Assembly: GCF_000506985.1 (NCBI RefSeq)
Contig: NZ_KI650979.1
Span: forward strand, 62,001-126,000
Source: Advenella kashmirensis W13003
GTDB taxonomy: Bacteria; Pseudomonadota; Gammaproteobacteria; Burkholderiales; Burkholderiaceae_B
Length of the DNA stretch: 64,000 nt
Direction: 5' to 3'
Part shown: positions 45,357 to 53,596 of the stretch, piece after piece
How the letters are laid out: the number at the start of each line of letters is the position of its first letter
Position numbering within the stretch: position 1 is the stretch's first letter
Program-made: the position numbers and the translations under genes
The notes under the pieces: model-generated
Seen by the model: only the letters and a program-made list of their open reading frames with translations
Databases searched by the model: none
What the model was told of the DNA's origin: nothing

Positions 45357-46140
45357 GAAGTCCATCACCGCGCCAGGCCACCCACTCTTCGATTTACACG
45401 ATCAAGTCGCATTGGTGACAGGCGCCACGCGCGGCCTGGGCCTTGAAATCGGACGCGGACTGGGACAGGCAGGCGCAATGGTGATTGTCCATGGCCGTGA
45501 CCAGAACAGCGCGGCCGCAGCATCGGAAAAACTACTGTCTGAAGGGTTGAATGCATCATGGGTTGCCTTTGAACTGAACGACAGAGCAGCCTGCCAACGT
45601 GCTTTCGATAAAATACGTGATACTCACGCTCGTCTTGACATTCTTGTGAACAATGCCAGCATGCGGTTGCGCAAACCGCTTGGCGATATCGATACCATTG
45701 AACTGGACACCATCATTCGTACAAACGTGCTTGCCAATATCGAAATATCCCGTGCGGCAATTGCCCTGATGAAATTAAATCGATATGGCCGGATTATTAC
45801 GATCAGCTCCATCGCGGGACACATTGTCCGGTCCGGCGACTTTATTTATCCGATCACCAAGCAGGCACTCAATACCATGACGCGCTCGCTGGCCGTCGAG
45901 TTCGGGAAAGAAGGCATTCTGAGTAATGCAATCGCTCCCGGCACGTTTGCGACAGAATTCAATCAGTCATTGATCCGGAACCCGGACAACATTGCGAAAA
46001 TGCAGGAACGCAATCCGCTGCAGCGCTGGGGAAGTCCCGCAGAAATCATCGGACCTGTCCTTTTTCTCGCATCCGAAGCAGCCTCGTATGTAAACGGCCA
46101 GGTATTGACGGTAGATGGCGGTTTTTCCATTTCATTCTAA
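45337..46140 (+). CDS. SDR-family NAD(P)-dependent oxidoreductase
   Basis: Classical short-chain dehydrogenase, 267 aa. Cofactor motif TGATRGLGLEIGRGL (about 29-43), NNAS motif, catalytic Ser in TISSIAG and YPITK supplying the Tyr-x3-Lys pair. An extra 20 residues precede the Rossmann fold. C-terminal LFLASEAASYVNGQVLTVDGG is typical. Starts 20 bases before the aldolase stop, so it is the third gene of the bug-aldolase-SDR operon. Compare with the divergent SDR at 42695, which lacks YxxxK. Confidence 0.92.
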   Translation: MQATETEKSITAPGHPLFDLHDQVALVTGATRGLGLEIGRGLGQAGAMVIVHGRDQNSAAAASEKLLSEGLNASWVAFELNDRAACQRAFDKIRDTHARLDILVNNASMRLRKPLGDIDTIELDTIIRTNVLANIEISRAAIALMKLNRYGRIITISSIAGHIVRSGDFIYPITKQALNTMTRSLAVEFGKEGILSNAIAPGTFATEFNQSLIRNPDNIAKMQERNPLQRWGSPAEIIGPVLFLASEAASYVNGQVLTVDGGFSISF

Positions 46141-46228
46141 AGCTGCTTGCGACATGCGCCTACAAAATCGTTACCCGTTTTTTCCCGCAAGGCAGGAAGC
46201 AAAGCGGCAAACCACCGTGATCTGAGTC

Positions 46229-48661
46229 TCACCACTTATACCTCAGCGACGCCTGCACAGTCCGCCCCTGGCCATAGAAACACTGAATCTCGTTCAAACA
46301 GTAGCCGATATACTCCTTGTTAAAGAGGTTGGACGCAGTCAATTGCAGTGTCATTCCTTTCAGGCTGGAGGAAAGCTGCTCCGCATCGTAGCGGACGGAC
46401 GCATCAACCAGGGTCCGGGCAGGCAACGCCAGGGTGTTGTCTGCATCGCCAAAATTGGATCCCTGGTACCGCAACCCCGCTGCCAGGTGGAGGGCCGGCA
46501 CCGGTTGATATTCTACCCACAAGGCGGCCTGATGCCGGGGTACCCGCTCCAGTGATTTGCCCTGCAGGGTGCGTCCGCTCGCATCTGCATTCGCCTTGAT
46601 CATCCTTGAATTGAGATAGGCATACGATGCAATCACATTCAGCGATTTGTTGATGTGGGCTTTGGCTTCAATTTCAAGTCCACGTACCCGGGCTTCGCCT
46701 GACTGGACCAAAAAACCGGTATGCAGGGGATCCGGATCAGGCGTGGTCATATTGCGCTGCCTGATTTCGAAAGCGGACAGAGTGACGAAGCTCTTTTGCC
46801 CGGCCGGCTGATATTTGACCCCTGCTTCAATCTGTCTGCCTTTCATGGCTTTAAATTGTGCACCAGAAAAGTCGGTCCCATCTTCAGGCTCAAAAGATGA
46901 GCTGTAACTGATGTAGGGCGCCAGGCCATTGTCGAATACATAGGCCAGTCCGACCCGTCCTGTCCAGGCAGACTCCTGCTGCTTTGCCCTCACACTGGCA
47001 GGCAATTGGTTCAAGGTTCGCGAGTGCGCCTGGTCATAACGCCCGCCAAGCGTCAACACCCAACGATTCCATCGAATCTGGTCCTGCAGATAAAAACCCA
47101 ACTGTTCGCGCGTCTGTCGATAGTCAATACGCGGGATCAGCTCAGGATGGGCGACGTTATAATCCGGATTCTGAATATCCAGTGGACTGGCATACAGACC
47201 CGAAGCAAATTTGTAATAATCATCCAGCTTCATGTAGTCGATACCGGCCAACACTGTGTGACGCGCCGCGCCCATGTGGAAATCGGCCTGTACATGAGTG
47301 TCCACCGACAGCACATCGGCTCGGGCCTGCCCGCGTGTGCCGACGCGGCTCAGATAGCGGGCTGTCGGATCCAGCATGTATCCGGGACTGGCCTGAGTAG
47401 TCACGTCCACCTTGTTATATTGAAGGTTCTGGCGCAAAGTGAAGACGTCATTGAACACATGCTCGAACTCATAGCCGATAGCCGCCTGGCGACGCTCATA
47501 GCCATCGAAGTCGGGCTGACCCAGGTTTTTAGTCGGTGAAATCCTGCCGTTAGGACTCTCATAAAGCGTACCGATGGCAGGCAATGCCGAGTAATCGGTC
47601 AGGGTTTTATCGCGCTGGTAATGCGAAAAAACAGTCAGGCGAGTTCGGTCCCCCAGCTTCCACTCCAGTGAAGGCGCGATAAATATCCGACGATCAAAGC
47701 CATCATCCACCCGGCCATTACTGTTCCGGGCCAGACCTGTCAAGCGGTAGCTCAATCTGCCTTCTTCATCCACAGGCCCGGTGAAATCGAAAGCCCCCAG
47801 CGTTCTGTCATGATTGCCGCCTCCCACCACAATCTCATGCATTGGAACATTCAGCGGTTGTTTGGTCGTCATATTGACAATCCCGCCGGGCGTATTCTGC
47901 CCGTACATGACAGACGCCGGTCCTTTGAGGATATCAATTCTCTCCAGCCCATAAGGCTCGATCCGCAACATCGCCGCACTATACGCACCAAATGGCAGCT
48001 TTGAGCCATTCAAATTCTGCTTCAGATAAAACCCGCGGCTGTGCAGCACATCATTGCGCGTATCGCTATCGCCAAAGGAGGCCAGCACGCCGGGAGTATA
48101 CCGAACCGCGTCGGTCACGCTGTGCGCGCCCTGCGCCACGATTTGGTCTTTGGTGACAACATTAACGGTTTGCGGTGTTTCAAGCAGAGAAGACGCCGTT
48201 TTCATGGCAGTCGTATCCGTTACGGCAATATACCCATCCACTGTGCGTCCGTATAAGTCGTCAATCGCATATACGGTATCGAGCGTTGCCACGTCTGGAT
48301 CCCGATCAAGCACGCTTTGTGGCGGTGATAACGCGATCAGACTGTATGTGTTGCCCTCCTGCAGGACAGCACGCAAGCCGGTTCCATGCAACAGTTTGCC
48401 GAATCCTTCGCGCACGGTATACCGGCCTTTGAGCGCAGGTGCCTGTCTGTCGGCGGTCAGGGACGACGGAAATACCATGGCCACTCCTGAACGCATCACG
48501 AATTGGTTAAGCGACTGTGTCAGCGGACCTGCTTCGATCCTGTAGTCGCGCGCCAGTTCAGCTGGCCGATCCTGCGCCTGGATCACCGTTGGGTTCAAAC
48601 AAAAAAACGCAAGCACCCCGGTGCTTACTGCGCCCAGCCGACTTTCTCCCATCCTGATCAT
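46229..48661 (-). CDS. TonB-dependent siderophore receptor with STN signalling domain
   Basis: Outer-membrane ferric-siderophore receptor, 810 aa. Signal peptide ending near VIQA, then a secretin/TonB short N-terminal (STN) domain (about 38-105; YRIEAGPLTQSLNQFVMRSG), plug (about 145-255; LLETPQTVNVVTKDQIVAQG and MYGQNTPGGIVNM) and a 22-strand barrel ending in aromatic Trp (SLRYKW). The STN domain means it signals to FecR, and fecR and fecI-type genes lie just upstream. The pair Cys...Cys near the C-terminus (YCLNEIQCFYGQG) is usual in siderophore receptors. Ligand unknown. Confidence 0.95.
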   Translation of the reverse strand: MIRMGESRLGAVSTGVLAFFCLNPTVIQAQDRPAELARDYRIEAGPLTQSLNQFVMRSGVAMVFPSSLTADRQAPALKGRYTVREGFGKLLHGTGLRAVLQEGNTYSLIALSPPQSVLDRDPDVATLDTVYAIDDLYGRTVDGYIAVTDTTAMKTASSLLETPQTVNVVTKDQIVAQGAHSVTDAVRYTPGVLASFGDSDTRNDVLHSRGFYLKQNLNGSKLPFGAYSAAMLRIEPYGLERIDILKGPASVMYGQNTPGGIVNMTTKQPLNVPMHEIVVGGGNHDRTLGAFDFTGPVDEEGRLSYRLTGLARNSNGRVDDGFDRRIFIAPSLEWKLGDRTRLTVFSHYQRDKTLTDYSALPAIGTLYESPNGRISPTKNLGQPDFDGYERRQAAIGYEFEHVFNDVFTLRQNLQYNKVDVTTQASPGYMLDPTARYLSRVGTRGQARADVLSVDTHVQADFHMGAARHTVLAGIDYMKLDDYYKFASGLYASPLDIQNPDYNVAHPELIPRIDYRQTREQLGFYLQDQIRWNRWVLTLGGRYDQAHSRTLNQLPASVRAKQQESAWTGRVGLAYVFDNGLAPYISYSSSFEPEDGTDFSGAQFKAMKGRQIEAGVKYQPAGQKSFVTLSAFEIRQRNMTTPDPDPLHTGFLVQSGEARVRGLEIEAKAHINKSLNVIASYAYLNSRMIKANADASGRTLQGKSLERVPRHQAALWVEYQPVPALHLAAGLRYQGSNFGDADNTLALPARTLVDASVRYDAEQLSSSLKGMTLQLTASNLFNKEYIGYCLNEIQCFYGQGRTVQASLRYKW

Positions 48662-48738
48662 CGTAGATCCCTCTCTGTTTTTTTACCGTATATAAGCTAT
48701 GACGGATCACAAACGAAAAGTGACAGGCCGGGTCGAAA

Positions 48739-49743
48739 TTATTCCGTTTTTTTTATTGTCAAAACCAGCGGTTCATAGCCATGAATGCGGATCGGCAGGG
48801 TAGCGGCCAGCGTATTGAGCGCCTGCGTACTGTTATCAAGAGGAATCACGCCTGAAACGCGAATACTTTCCAGCGATTTGTCGTCATACAACAAAAAGCC
48901 GCTGTGATAGGCCTTCAGGTCGTGAAGCACCCGGCTCAAGGGCTGATTGTCCAGCGCCAGATATCCCTGAGTCCAGGCCGCGGGATCCGTATACCCAGAA
49001 CCGTACATGCGCGCTACATTGCCATTGCTGACTGTTGCGCTTTGTCCCGGTTCCAGATCAGTGCATGTCTGTGCACCATCGTCGGCGGCACACGCTCTGA
49101 CACTGGACTCGATCACGTTCACCACCATGCCCTGCCTGTGAACCGACACGGTATATCGCGTACCGAGCGCGGTCGCCGTGCCCTCCTCTGTCTGGACAAT
49201 GAAAGGACGATGCGCACGATCCTGATTGACCTGGGCCAGAATCTGTCCTTCTCTTAGTATTACCCGTCGCTCGGTACTGGTGTACCGGATATCAACGGCA
49301 CTGCGGGCATCCAGTGTCAATTGGCTGCCATCAGGCAAGGTCACCGCTTCGCGCTGGGCCACCCCCGTGTAGTGATCGACCAGCAAATGAGGATGCATCC
49401 ATTCGGACAGGAGAACCAACACACCGATACACGTAATCGTAGTGCCGATCGTTCGTTTGACCCGACGTTTGGTACGCTTGCGGGTATTGAGCTTTGCCAG
49501 CGTGGCTTGCGCCGGATCAGTTGCTGCGCCTTCCAGGTCGTCAAAATTGCGCCATAAGGCGTCCAGGCGCTGCCAGGCGCGCTGATGCATCGGGTCGGCC
49601 AGGCGCCATTGATCACACTCCCGGCGTTCCTCGTCAGTAGCATCCTGGTCTTGCAGCCGCACATACCAGCTTGCGGCGGCGGCAATAACGCCGGGAGACG
49701 GTTCCCCGTCACTGTAAGGATGCTCTGCTGCCGGCTGCTTCAT
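48739..49743 (-). CDS. FecR-family anti-sigma/signal transducer
   Basis: Inner-membrane sensor of 334 aa coupling the receptor to the ECF sigma factor. An N-terminal DUF4880-type segment (about 15-65; DEERRECDQWRLADPMHQRAWQRL) is followed by a basic stretch, one membrane helix (about 92-112; TIGTTITCIGVLVLLSEW) and a periplasmic FecR domain (about 120-225; VALP-type LPDGSQLTLDARSAVDIRY). A C-terminal STN-like segment closes the protein. ATG 49743 begins two bases after the sigma gene stop, giving tight coupling; longer upstream frames overlap the sigma gene and are rejected. Confidence 0.94.
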   Translation of the reverse strand: MKQPAAEHPYSDGEPSPGVIAAAASWYVRLQDQDATDEERRECDQWRLADPMHQRAWQRLDALWRNFDDLEGAATDPAQATLAKLNTRKRTKRRVKRTIGTTITCIGVLVLLSEWMHPHLLVDHYTGVAQREAVTLPDGSQLTLDARSAVDIRYTSTERRVILREGQILAQVNQDRAHRPFIVQTEEGTATALGTRYTVSVHRQGMVVNVIESSVRACAADDGAQTCTDLEPGQSATVSNGNVARMYGSGYTDPAAWTQGYLALDNQPLSRVLHDLKAYHSGFLLYDDKSLESIRVSGVIPLDNSTQALNTLAATLPIRIHGYEPLVLTIKKTE

Positions 49744-49744
49744 A

Positions 49745-50263
49745 TCATACCGCGCCGGCATCCGCAAAAGCCTGTGTGTAACAATGTACGAGGCAGCCAG
49801 AAACATACTGGCGCACGCGACTGACTGATACCCCCAGATGAGCCGCAACCTGCGCATGCGTCTTTCCTTCCAGCCGGACCATGAGAAATGCGGTTCGTGC
49901 ATTTGGGGACAACGTTTCCAGCCACTGCGCAACCAGCGCCAGCGTTTGTGCTGCCTGAGCAATTGTCTCAGCCGAAGGAGCCGTATCGGAGCCATGCACG
50001 TGAAGCCACGACTCCCGGAATATCTGCGCCACTTTGCGGCTACGGGAATCGTCGATCATTAGGCGTGATGCGGTAGTGGTCAGCCAGGCGCGAGGTTCGC
50101 GCAACACGGGAGCCGGCGTGCCCAGCAGGCGACAAAAGGTATCCTGGGCGAAATCCGCTGCGTTGTGGGAGCAGCCCAGTTTACGGTGCAGCCAGCGTAC
50201 CAGCCATGGATAGTGCTGCACGTATAGCAGGCCGACGTCATCGGACGAAAGCGGGTTGGGCAT
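49745..50263 (-). CDS. FecI-type ECF RNA polymerase sigma factor
   Basis: Sigma70 family ECF factor of 172 aa. Region 2 (about 12-80; HNAADFAQDTFCRLL) and region 4 (about 115-165; TAFLMVRLEGKTHAQVAAHLGVSVSRVRQYV) are clear. Together with FecR and the STN-containing receptor it forms a cell-surface signalling system that switches on the receptor gene when the siderophore is present. A Fur-box-like site lies 30 bases upstream at 50294-50312, so iron starvation probably opens the system. Confidence 0.95.
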   Translation of the reverse strand: MPNPLSSDDVGLLYVQHYPWLVRWLHRKLGCSHNAADFAQDTFCRLLGTPAPVLREPRAWLTTTASRLMIDDSRSRKVAQIFRESWLHVHGSDTAPSAETIAQAAQTLALVAQWLETLSPNARTAFLMVRLEGKTHAQVAAHLGVSVSRVRQYVSGCLVHCYTQAFADAGAV

Positions 50264-50293
50264 GAGGATTCGGGTTGCAGCAATCTAATAAAT

Positions 50294-50312
50294 AATAATG
50301 CTTCTCATTATA
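50294..50312. promoter_or_regulatory. Fur-box-like site upstream of the ECF sigma gene
   Basis: AATAATGCTTCTCATTATA has arms ATAATG and CATTAT at the spacing of the 19-base Fur consensus GATAATGATAATCATTATC. It lies 31-49 bases before the sigma gene start. Confidence 0.7.
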
Positions 50313-50448
50313 GAATGCGTTTAAGAGAAAATGAAAGCAAAATGTATCATCTTTGCGTCAAATAAGCCCGTTTCGCTCTCAGGACCATGGGTGACGTCCA
50401 TACGGTACGCCGCTATTTGCTTACGGGCACGCTATTAAGACCGCAGTC

Positions 50449-51567
50449 ATGTACACCCCCTATAATCAACACTCGACTCTTATTTCGACTTACGGAGAAT
50501 ATCGAGTGTCCTATTTTTACGCGCTGATGCTGCTGGTTCCGGTGCTGGCAACATGCCTGGCTTTCCTGCCATGTAGTCACTGGACCATCCGCAGTCTGGA
50601 CTTTCCCCGGGTCCAGATTGCGGTGCTGTGCGTTTTAGCCTTGATCATGACTGCTGTTTACCCGCCTTCACCGGTCTGGCTCGCCTGGCTCGTGGTGATA
50701 ACAAATGTAATTGCCGTGATCTATCAGGCCTGCAAAATCCGCCCCTACACGCGATTAGCCCACAAGGAAGTGCTGAGCAATCAGGACGCCGACGATGACC
50801 GAACCATCTCTCTTCTCTCGTCCAACGTATTGACACCTAATCATAATAGCCAGGCGCTGATTGAACTGGTTCACCGCTACAAACCCGATCTGGTTCTGAC
50901 GCTGGAGTCGGATCAGTGGTGGCAGGATGCTCTGGAATGCCTGCACGCCGACTACCCGCATCGCGTTGCCATTCCGCTGGACAATTTGTACGGCATGCAT
51001 CTTTTTTCCCGGCTGCCCCTGGAAGAAACGGAAGTGCTGTACCGGGTCGAGCGCGACATCCCGTCCATTTGCAGTCAATTGGTTCTGCGATCGGGCGAAC
51101 GAATCCGTATTTACTGCCTGCATCCGACTCCGCCCAGTCCCACGGAGAGCGACACGTCAGCCCCCCGGGATGCAGAGCTGTTGCTGGTCGGCAAACAGAT
51201 CCGCGAGCGCGATGAAACCGCGCTGGTTTTTGGTGATCTGAATGATGTGGCCTGGTCGCATTCGACCCGGTTGTTCAAGAAAGTGAGCGAACTGCTGGAT
51301 GCGCGCATCGGGCGCGGCATGTTCAATACGTTCCATGCGCACTATCGCTTTCTGCGCTGGCCGCTTGATCATATTTTTCAGAGCCCGGAGTTTCAGATCA
51401 AGCAGATGGCCAAGCTGTCCGATATCGGTTCGGATCATTTCCCCATTTACGCAAAATTTCAGTACTGCCCCGCCGAAGAACATAAACACGAGGTGGAAAC
51501 GGCGGATACCGAGGAAATGAGCCAGGCCGATGAAAAGATTGCTGAAGGACGCGAAGAAGCGAACTGA
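50449..51567 (+). CDS. Membrane-anchored endonuclease/exonuclease/phosphatase-family protein
   Basis: Mg-dependent EEP-fold hydrolase of 372 aa with an N-terminal membrane part: three hydrophobic segments (about 24-45, 55-72 and 77-98). The catalytic domain (about 118-345) has SSNVLTPNHNS, a Glu/Asp in LVLTLESDQWW, HLFSRLPL, YCLHPTPPSP, FGDLNDVAWSHST, LDHIFQSP and the final SDHFPI catalytic His. A charged acidic tail (346-372) is not conserved. Such YafD-like proteins hydrolyse phosphodiesters, but the substrate (nucleic acid, lipid or metabolite) is unknown. It precedes the oxygenase operon by 231 bases on the same strand. Confidence 0.88.
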   Translation: MYTPYNQHSTLISTYGEYRVSYFYALMLLVPVLATCLAFLPCSHWTIRSLDFPRVQIAVLCVLALIMTAVYPPSPVWLAWLVVITNVIAVIYQACKIRPYTRLAHKEVLSNQDADDDRTISLLSSNVLTPNHNSQALIELVHRYKPDLVLTLESDQWWQDALECLHADYPHRVAIPLDNLYGMHLFSRLPLEETEVLYRVERDIPSICSQLVLRSGERIRIYCLHPTPPSPTESDTSAPRDAELLLVGKQIRERDETALVFGDLNDVAWSHSTRLFKKVSELLDARIGRGMFNTFHAHYRFLRWPLDHIFQSPEFQIKQMAKLSDIGSDHFPIYAKFQYCPAEEHKHEVETADTEEMSQADEKIAEGREEAN

Positions 51568-51798
51568 CCCGCGGCACCTTCCATCGCATGCACAGTGCGC
51601 TATCCCCGCACAAGATCAGCCCGGCGGCGTGTAAGGTAAAAAATTCAATCGCAAATAGCGGATTGCAGGGCGCCCGCACGATGTCTACACTTACCTGACA
51701 GATCGACCACTGCCCCGGAAGGGCGACGATACCGTATCCTTGGGGCGCTGCCGTATCAGCCTCTTCGGTGGCGCCTCCGTGGTGGAATCAAAGGCAAA

Positions 51799-52524
51799 GT
51801 GAATATAGAAATGACATCTGCGAGCACGATCACCCTCGACAATTACGAGTGGCAAACCATCCGCTCATCACTCGATGAATCCGGCCATGCAGTCCTGCCT
51901 GGTTTATTGACGCAGGCGCAATGCCAGGCCCTGTCTGACGCCTACGACGAGCACGGACGCTACCGTAGCCGGATCGTGATGGCGCGCCACGGGTTCGGGC
52001 GAGGCGAGTACAAATACTTCTCATACCCCTTGCCGGCCATCCTGGACCAGCTGCGTCAAGCCCTCTATCCCCGATTGGTTCCAATTGCCAATCAATGGAA
52101 TCAGCAACTTGGGTTGTCCGCGCACTATCCAGACCGACTGGACGATTTCCTGACTCAATGCCACGCGGCGGGTCAGACTCGGCCAACCCCGCTCATTCTT
52201 CAATATGGTGCCGGCGACTATAACTGCCTGCATCAGGACCTTTATGGCGAGCATGTGTTCCCGCTGCAAACCGCGATCCTGCTTTCGGCGCCGGAACGTG
52301 ACTTCACCGGCGGCGAATTTGTCATGACCGAAAGTGCCTCTGGCGGCCAGCAAATCGAAGTCATACCGTTGCAGCAGGGCGATGCATTGATCTTTACCGT
52401 CAATCAGCGACCGGCCCGGAGCCTGCGTCGCGGCACGCGCAAGGTCGCGATGCGCCATGGCGTCAGCGTTGTGCACAGCGGACGCCGTCACACTGTCGGC
52501 TTGATTTTTCATGATGCCCGCTAA
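51799..52524 (+). CDS. 2OG-Fe(II) dioxygenase with intact metal site
   Basis: Fe(II)/2-oxoglutarate oxygenase of 241 aa (prolyl-4-hydroxylase-like fold; COG3826-like by its motifs). The facial triad is His145 and Asp147 in NCLHQDLYGEHVFPLQ and His220 in MRHGVS, with Arg230 as the 2-oxoglutarate-binding basic residue ten residues on. RIVMARHGFGRGEYKYF is the conserved N-terminal segment. Start is GTG 51799 or ATG 51811; neither has a strong ribosome site. The gene overlaps the degenerate paralogue by 14 bases and is followed by a mini-Ada gene, suggesting a link to alkylation repair. Substrate unproven. Confidence 0.88.
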   Translation: MNIEMTSASTITLDNYEWQTIRSSLDESGHAVLPGLLTQAQCQALSDAYDEHGRYRSRIVMARHGFGRGEYKYFSYPLPAILDQLRQALYPRLVPIANQWNQQLGLSAHYPDRLDDFLTQCHAAGQTRPTPLILQYGAGDYNCLHQDLYGEHVFPLQTAILLSAPERDFTGGEFVMTESASGGQQIEVIPLQQGDALIFTVNQRPARSLRRGTRKVAMRHGVSVVHSGRRHTVGLIFHDAR

Positions 52525-53296
52525 ACCAACCGTCACGGAAAATCGCATGCCCGAAAAATCCGACCCAATCGCTCGCCCTTCAACAAATTCATCTGCTGAT
52601 AGGATCACACACGCGATACACAGTCTGGACTGGACGACCATCGCCACGCAGCTTGACCGTGAAGGCTACGCCCTGCTGCCCGGACTACTCTCAGTTGAAC
52701 AGACCGACTCACTGACGCGTCAGGCCGCAGACATGGAACTTCACCGCGAGATCGTCACCGGCGGCTCAGGCCACGGTGAGCGATTTTTTTTGCCAGAACC
52801 GCTAGCGAGTCCGCTGGACGTCATACAAACCCATTTTTATACACACCTGGTTCATATCGCCAACCGCTGGAATGAGGTCCTGCAAACGCCCGATCGTTAC
52901 CCGACCGACCTGGCGCAGTTTCTGGATTTCAATCGTGATTGCGGTCAGGTACGTACGCTTTCTCACCTGAATCGACTGGGCGAAACCGACAATCTGACGC
53001 TCCAGCAATACACCGAAGGCAAACACATTTTCCCGCTGCAAATCGTCGCCTTGCTGTCTGAACCAGGCACTAATTTTGAGGGTGGAGAAATGGTCATGAC
53101 CGAACAGCGTCCACGCATGCAGTCGCGTCCCATGGTGCTGCCGCTACGCCAGGGCGATGCAGCAATTATCGCAACCGCGCAGCGTCCGTTTAGAGGAAGC
53201 AAGGGCTATTATCGCGTGCAAACGCGGCACGCAATCAGTCGAGTGCGTCGTGGCGAACGCATCGGACTGGAACTGTTCTTTCACAACGCCCCCTGA
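52511..53296 (+). CDS. Degenerate 2OG-Fe(II) oxygenase paralogue (HxD motif lost)
   Basis: Paralogue of the gene just before it, 261 aa. It aligns along its length, for example EGYALLPGLL with ESGHAVLPGLL and GKHIFPLQ with GEHVFPLQ. At the metal site the HxD pair is replaced: Gln165 and Tyr167 (LQQYTEGKHIFPLQ) stand where the first copy has His145 and Asp147. The distal His240 and Arg250 remain. Iron binding in the usual way therefore seems impossible, although the frame is intact and the rest of the fold conserved. It could be a structural partner of the active copy or a binding protein. The first 35 residues are polar and may be untranslated if ATG 52547 is used. Confidence 0.82.
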   Translation: MMPAKPTVTENRMPEKSDPIARPSTNSSADRITHAIHSLDWTTIATQLDREGYALLPGLLSVEQTDSLTRQAADMELHREIVTGGSGHGERFFLPEPLASPLDVIQTHFYTHLVHIANRWNEVLQTPDRYPTDLAQFLDFNRDCGQVRTLSHLNRLGETDNLTLQQYTEGKHIFPLQIVALLSEPGTNFEGGEMVMTEQRPRMQSRPMVLPLRQGDAAIIATAQRPFRGSKGYYRVQTRHAISRVRRGERIGLELFFHNAP

Positions 53297-53316
53297 CACC
53301 GATATGGAAAACAGCC

Positions 53317-53592
53317 ATGCTTTCTGAAAAACAGTGGGTCCTGACAGGACCGGATGGCACCACTTATCGCAGCACACAGCCCGGCACATTGGGTGGTCAT
53401 CGACGCGGAAAAATCTATGGAACGCTGGACTGCCGTGCCGCACTGCAGGCTATCGCGCGCGGAGGTTATGTGAAACATCGCGTATTTTTTGCAGAAGAAG
53501 CGACAGCCATTGCAGCGGGCTACCGCCCCTGCGCGGTGTGTCTGCCGCAACGCTACGCGCTATGGAAGGCATCGCGGACAGGTGGCCATTAA
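53317..53592 (+). CDS. Mini-Ada zinc-binding protein
   Basis: Stand-alone protein of 91 aa resembling the N-terminal zinc domain of Ada: GTLDCRAALQAIARGGY, VFFAEEATAIAAGYRPCAVC. Three cysteines are present (Cys39, Cys72, Cys75). E. coli Ada uses four (38, 42, 69, 72); by eye Cys39 here matches Ada Cys42, so the methyl-accepting Cys38 has no counterpart. It is unlikely to take methyl groups from phosphotriesters and may only bind metal or DNA. It lies 20 bases after the degenerate oxygenase gene and closes that operon. It is convergent with a Bug gene four bases away. Confidence 0.82.
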   Translation: MLSEKQWVLTGPDGTTYRSTQPGTLGGHRRGKIYGTLDCRAALQAIARGGYVKHRVFFAEEATAIAAGYRPCAVCLPQRYALWKASRTGGH

Positions 53593-53596
53593 CGCA

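Noticed and set aside
49744-49995. 84-codon upstream extension of FecR
   Set aside because: It lies inside the sigma factor gene in another frame; the family start fits ATG 49743.
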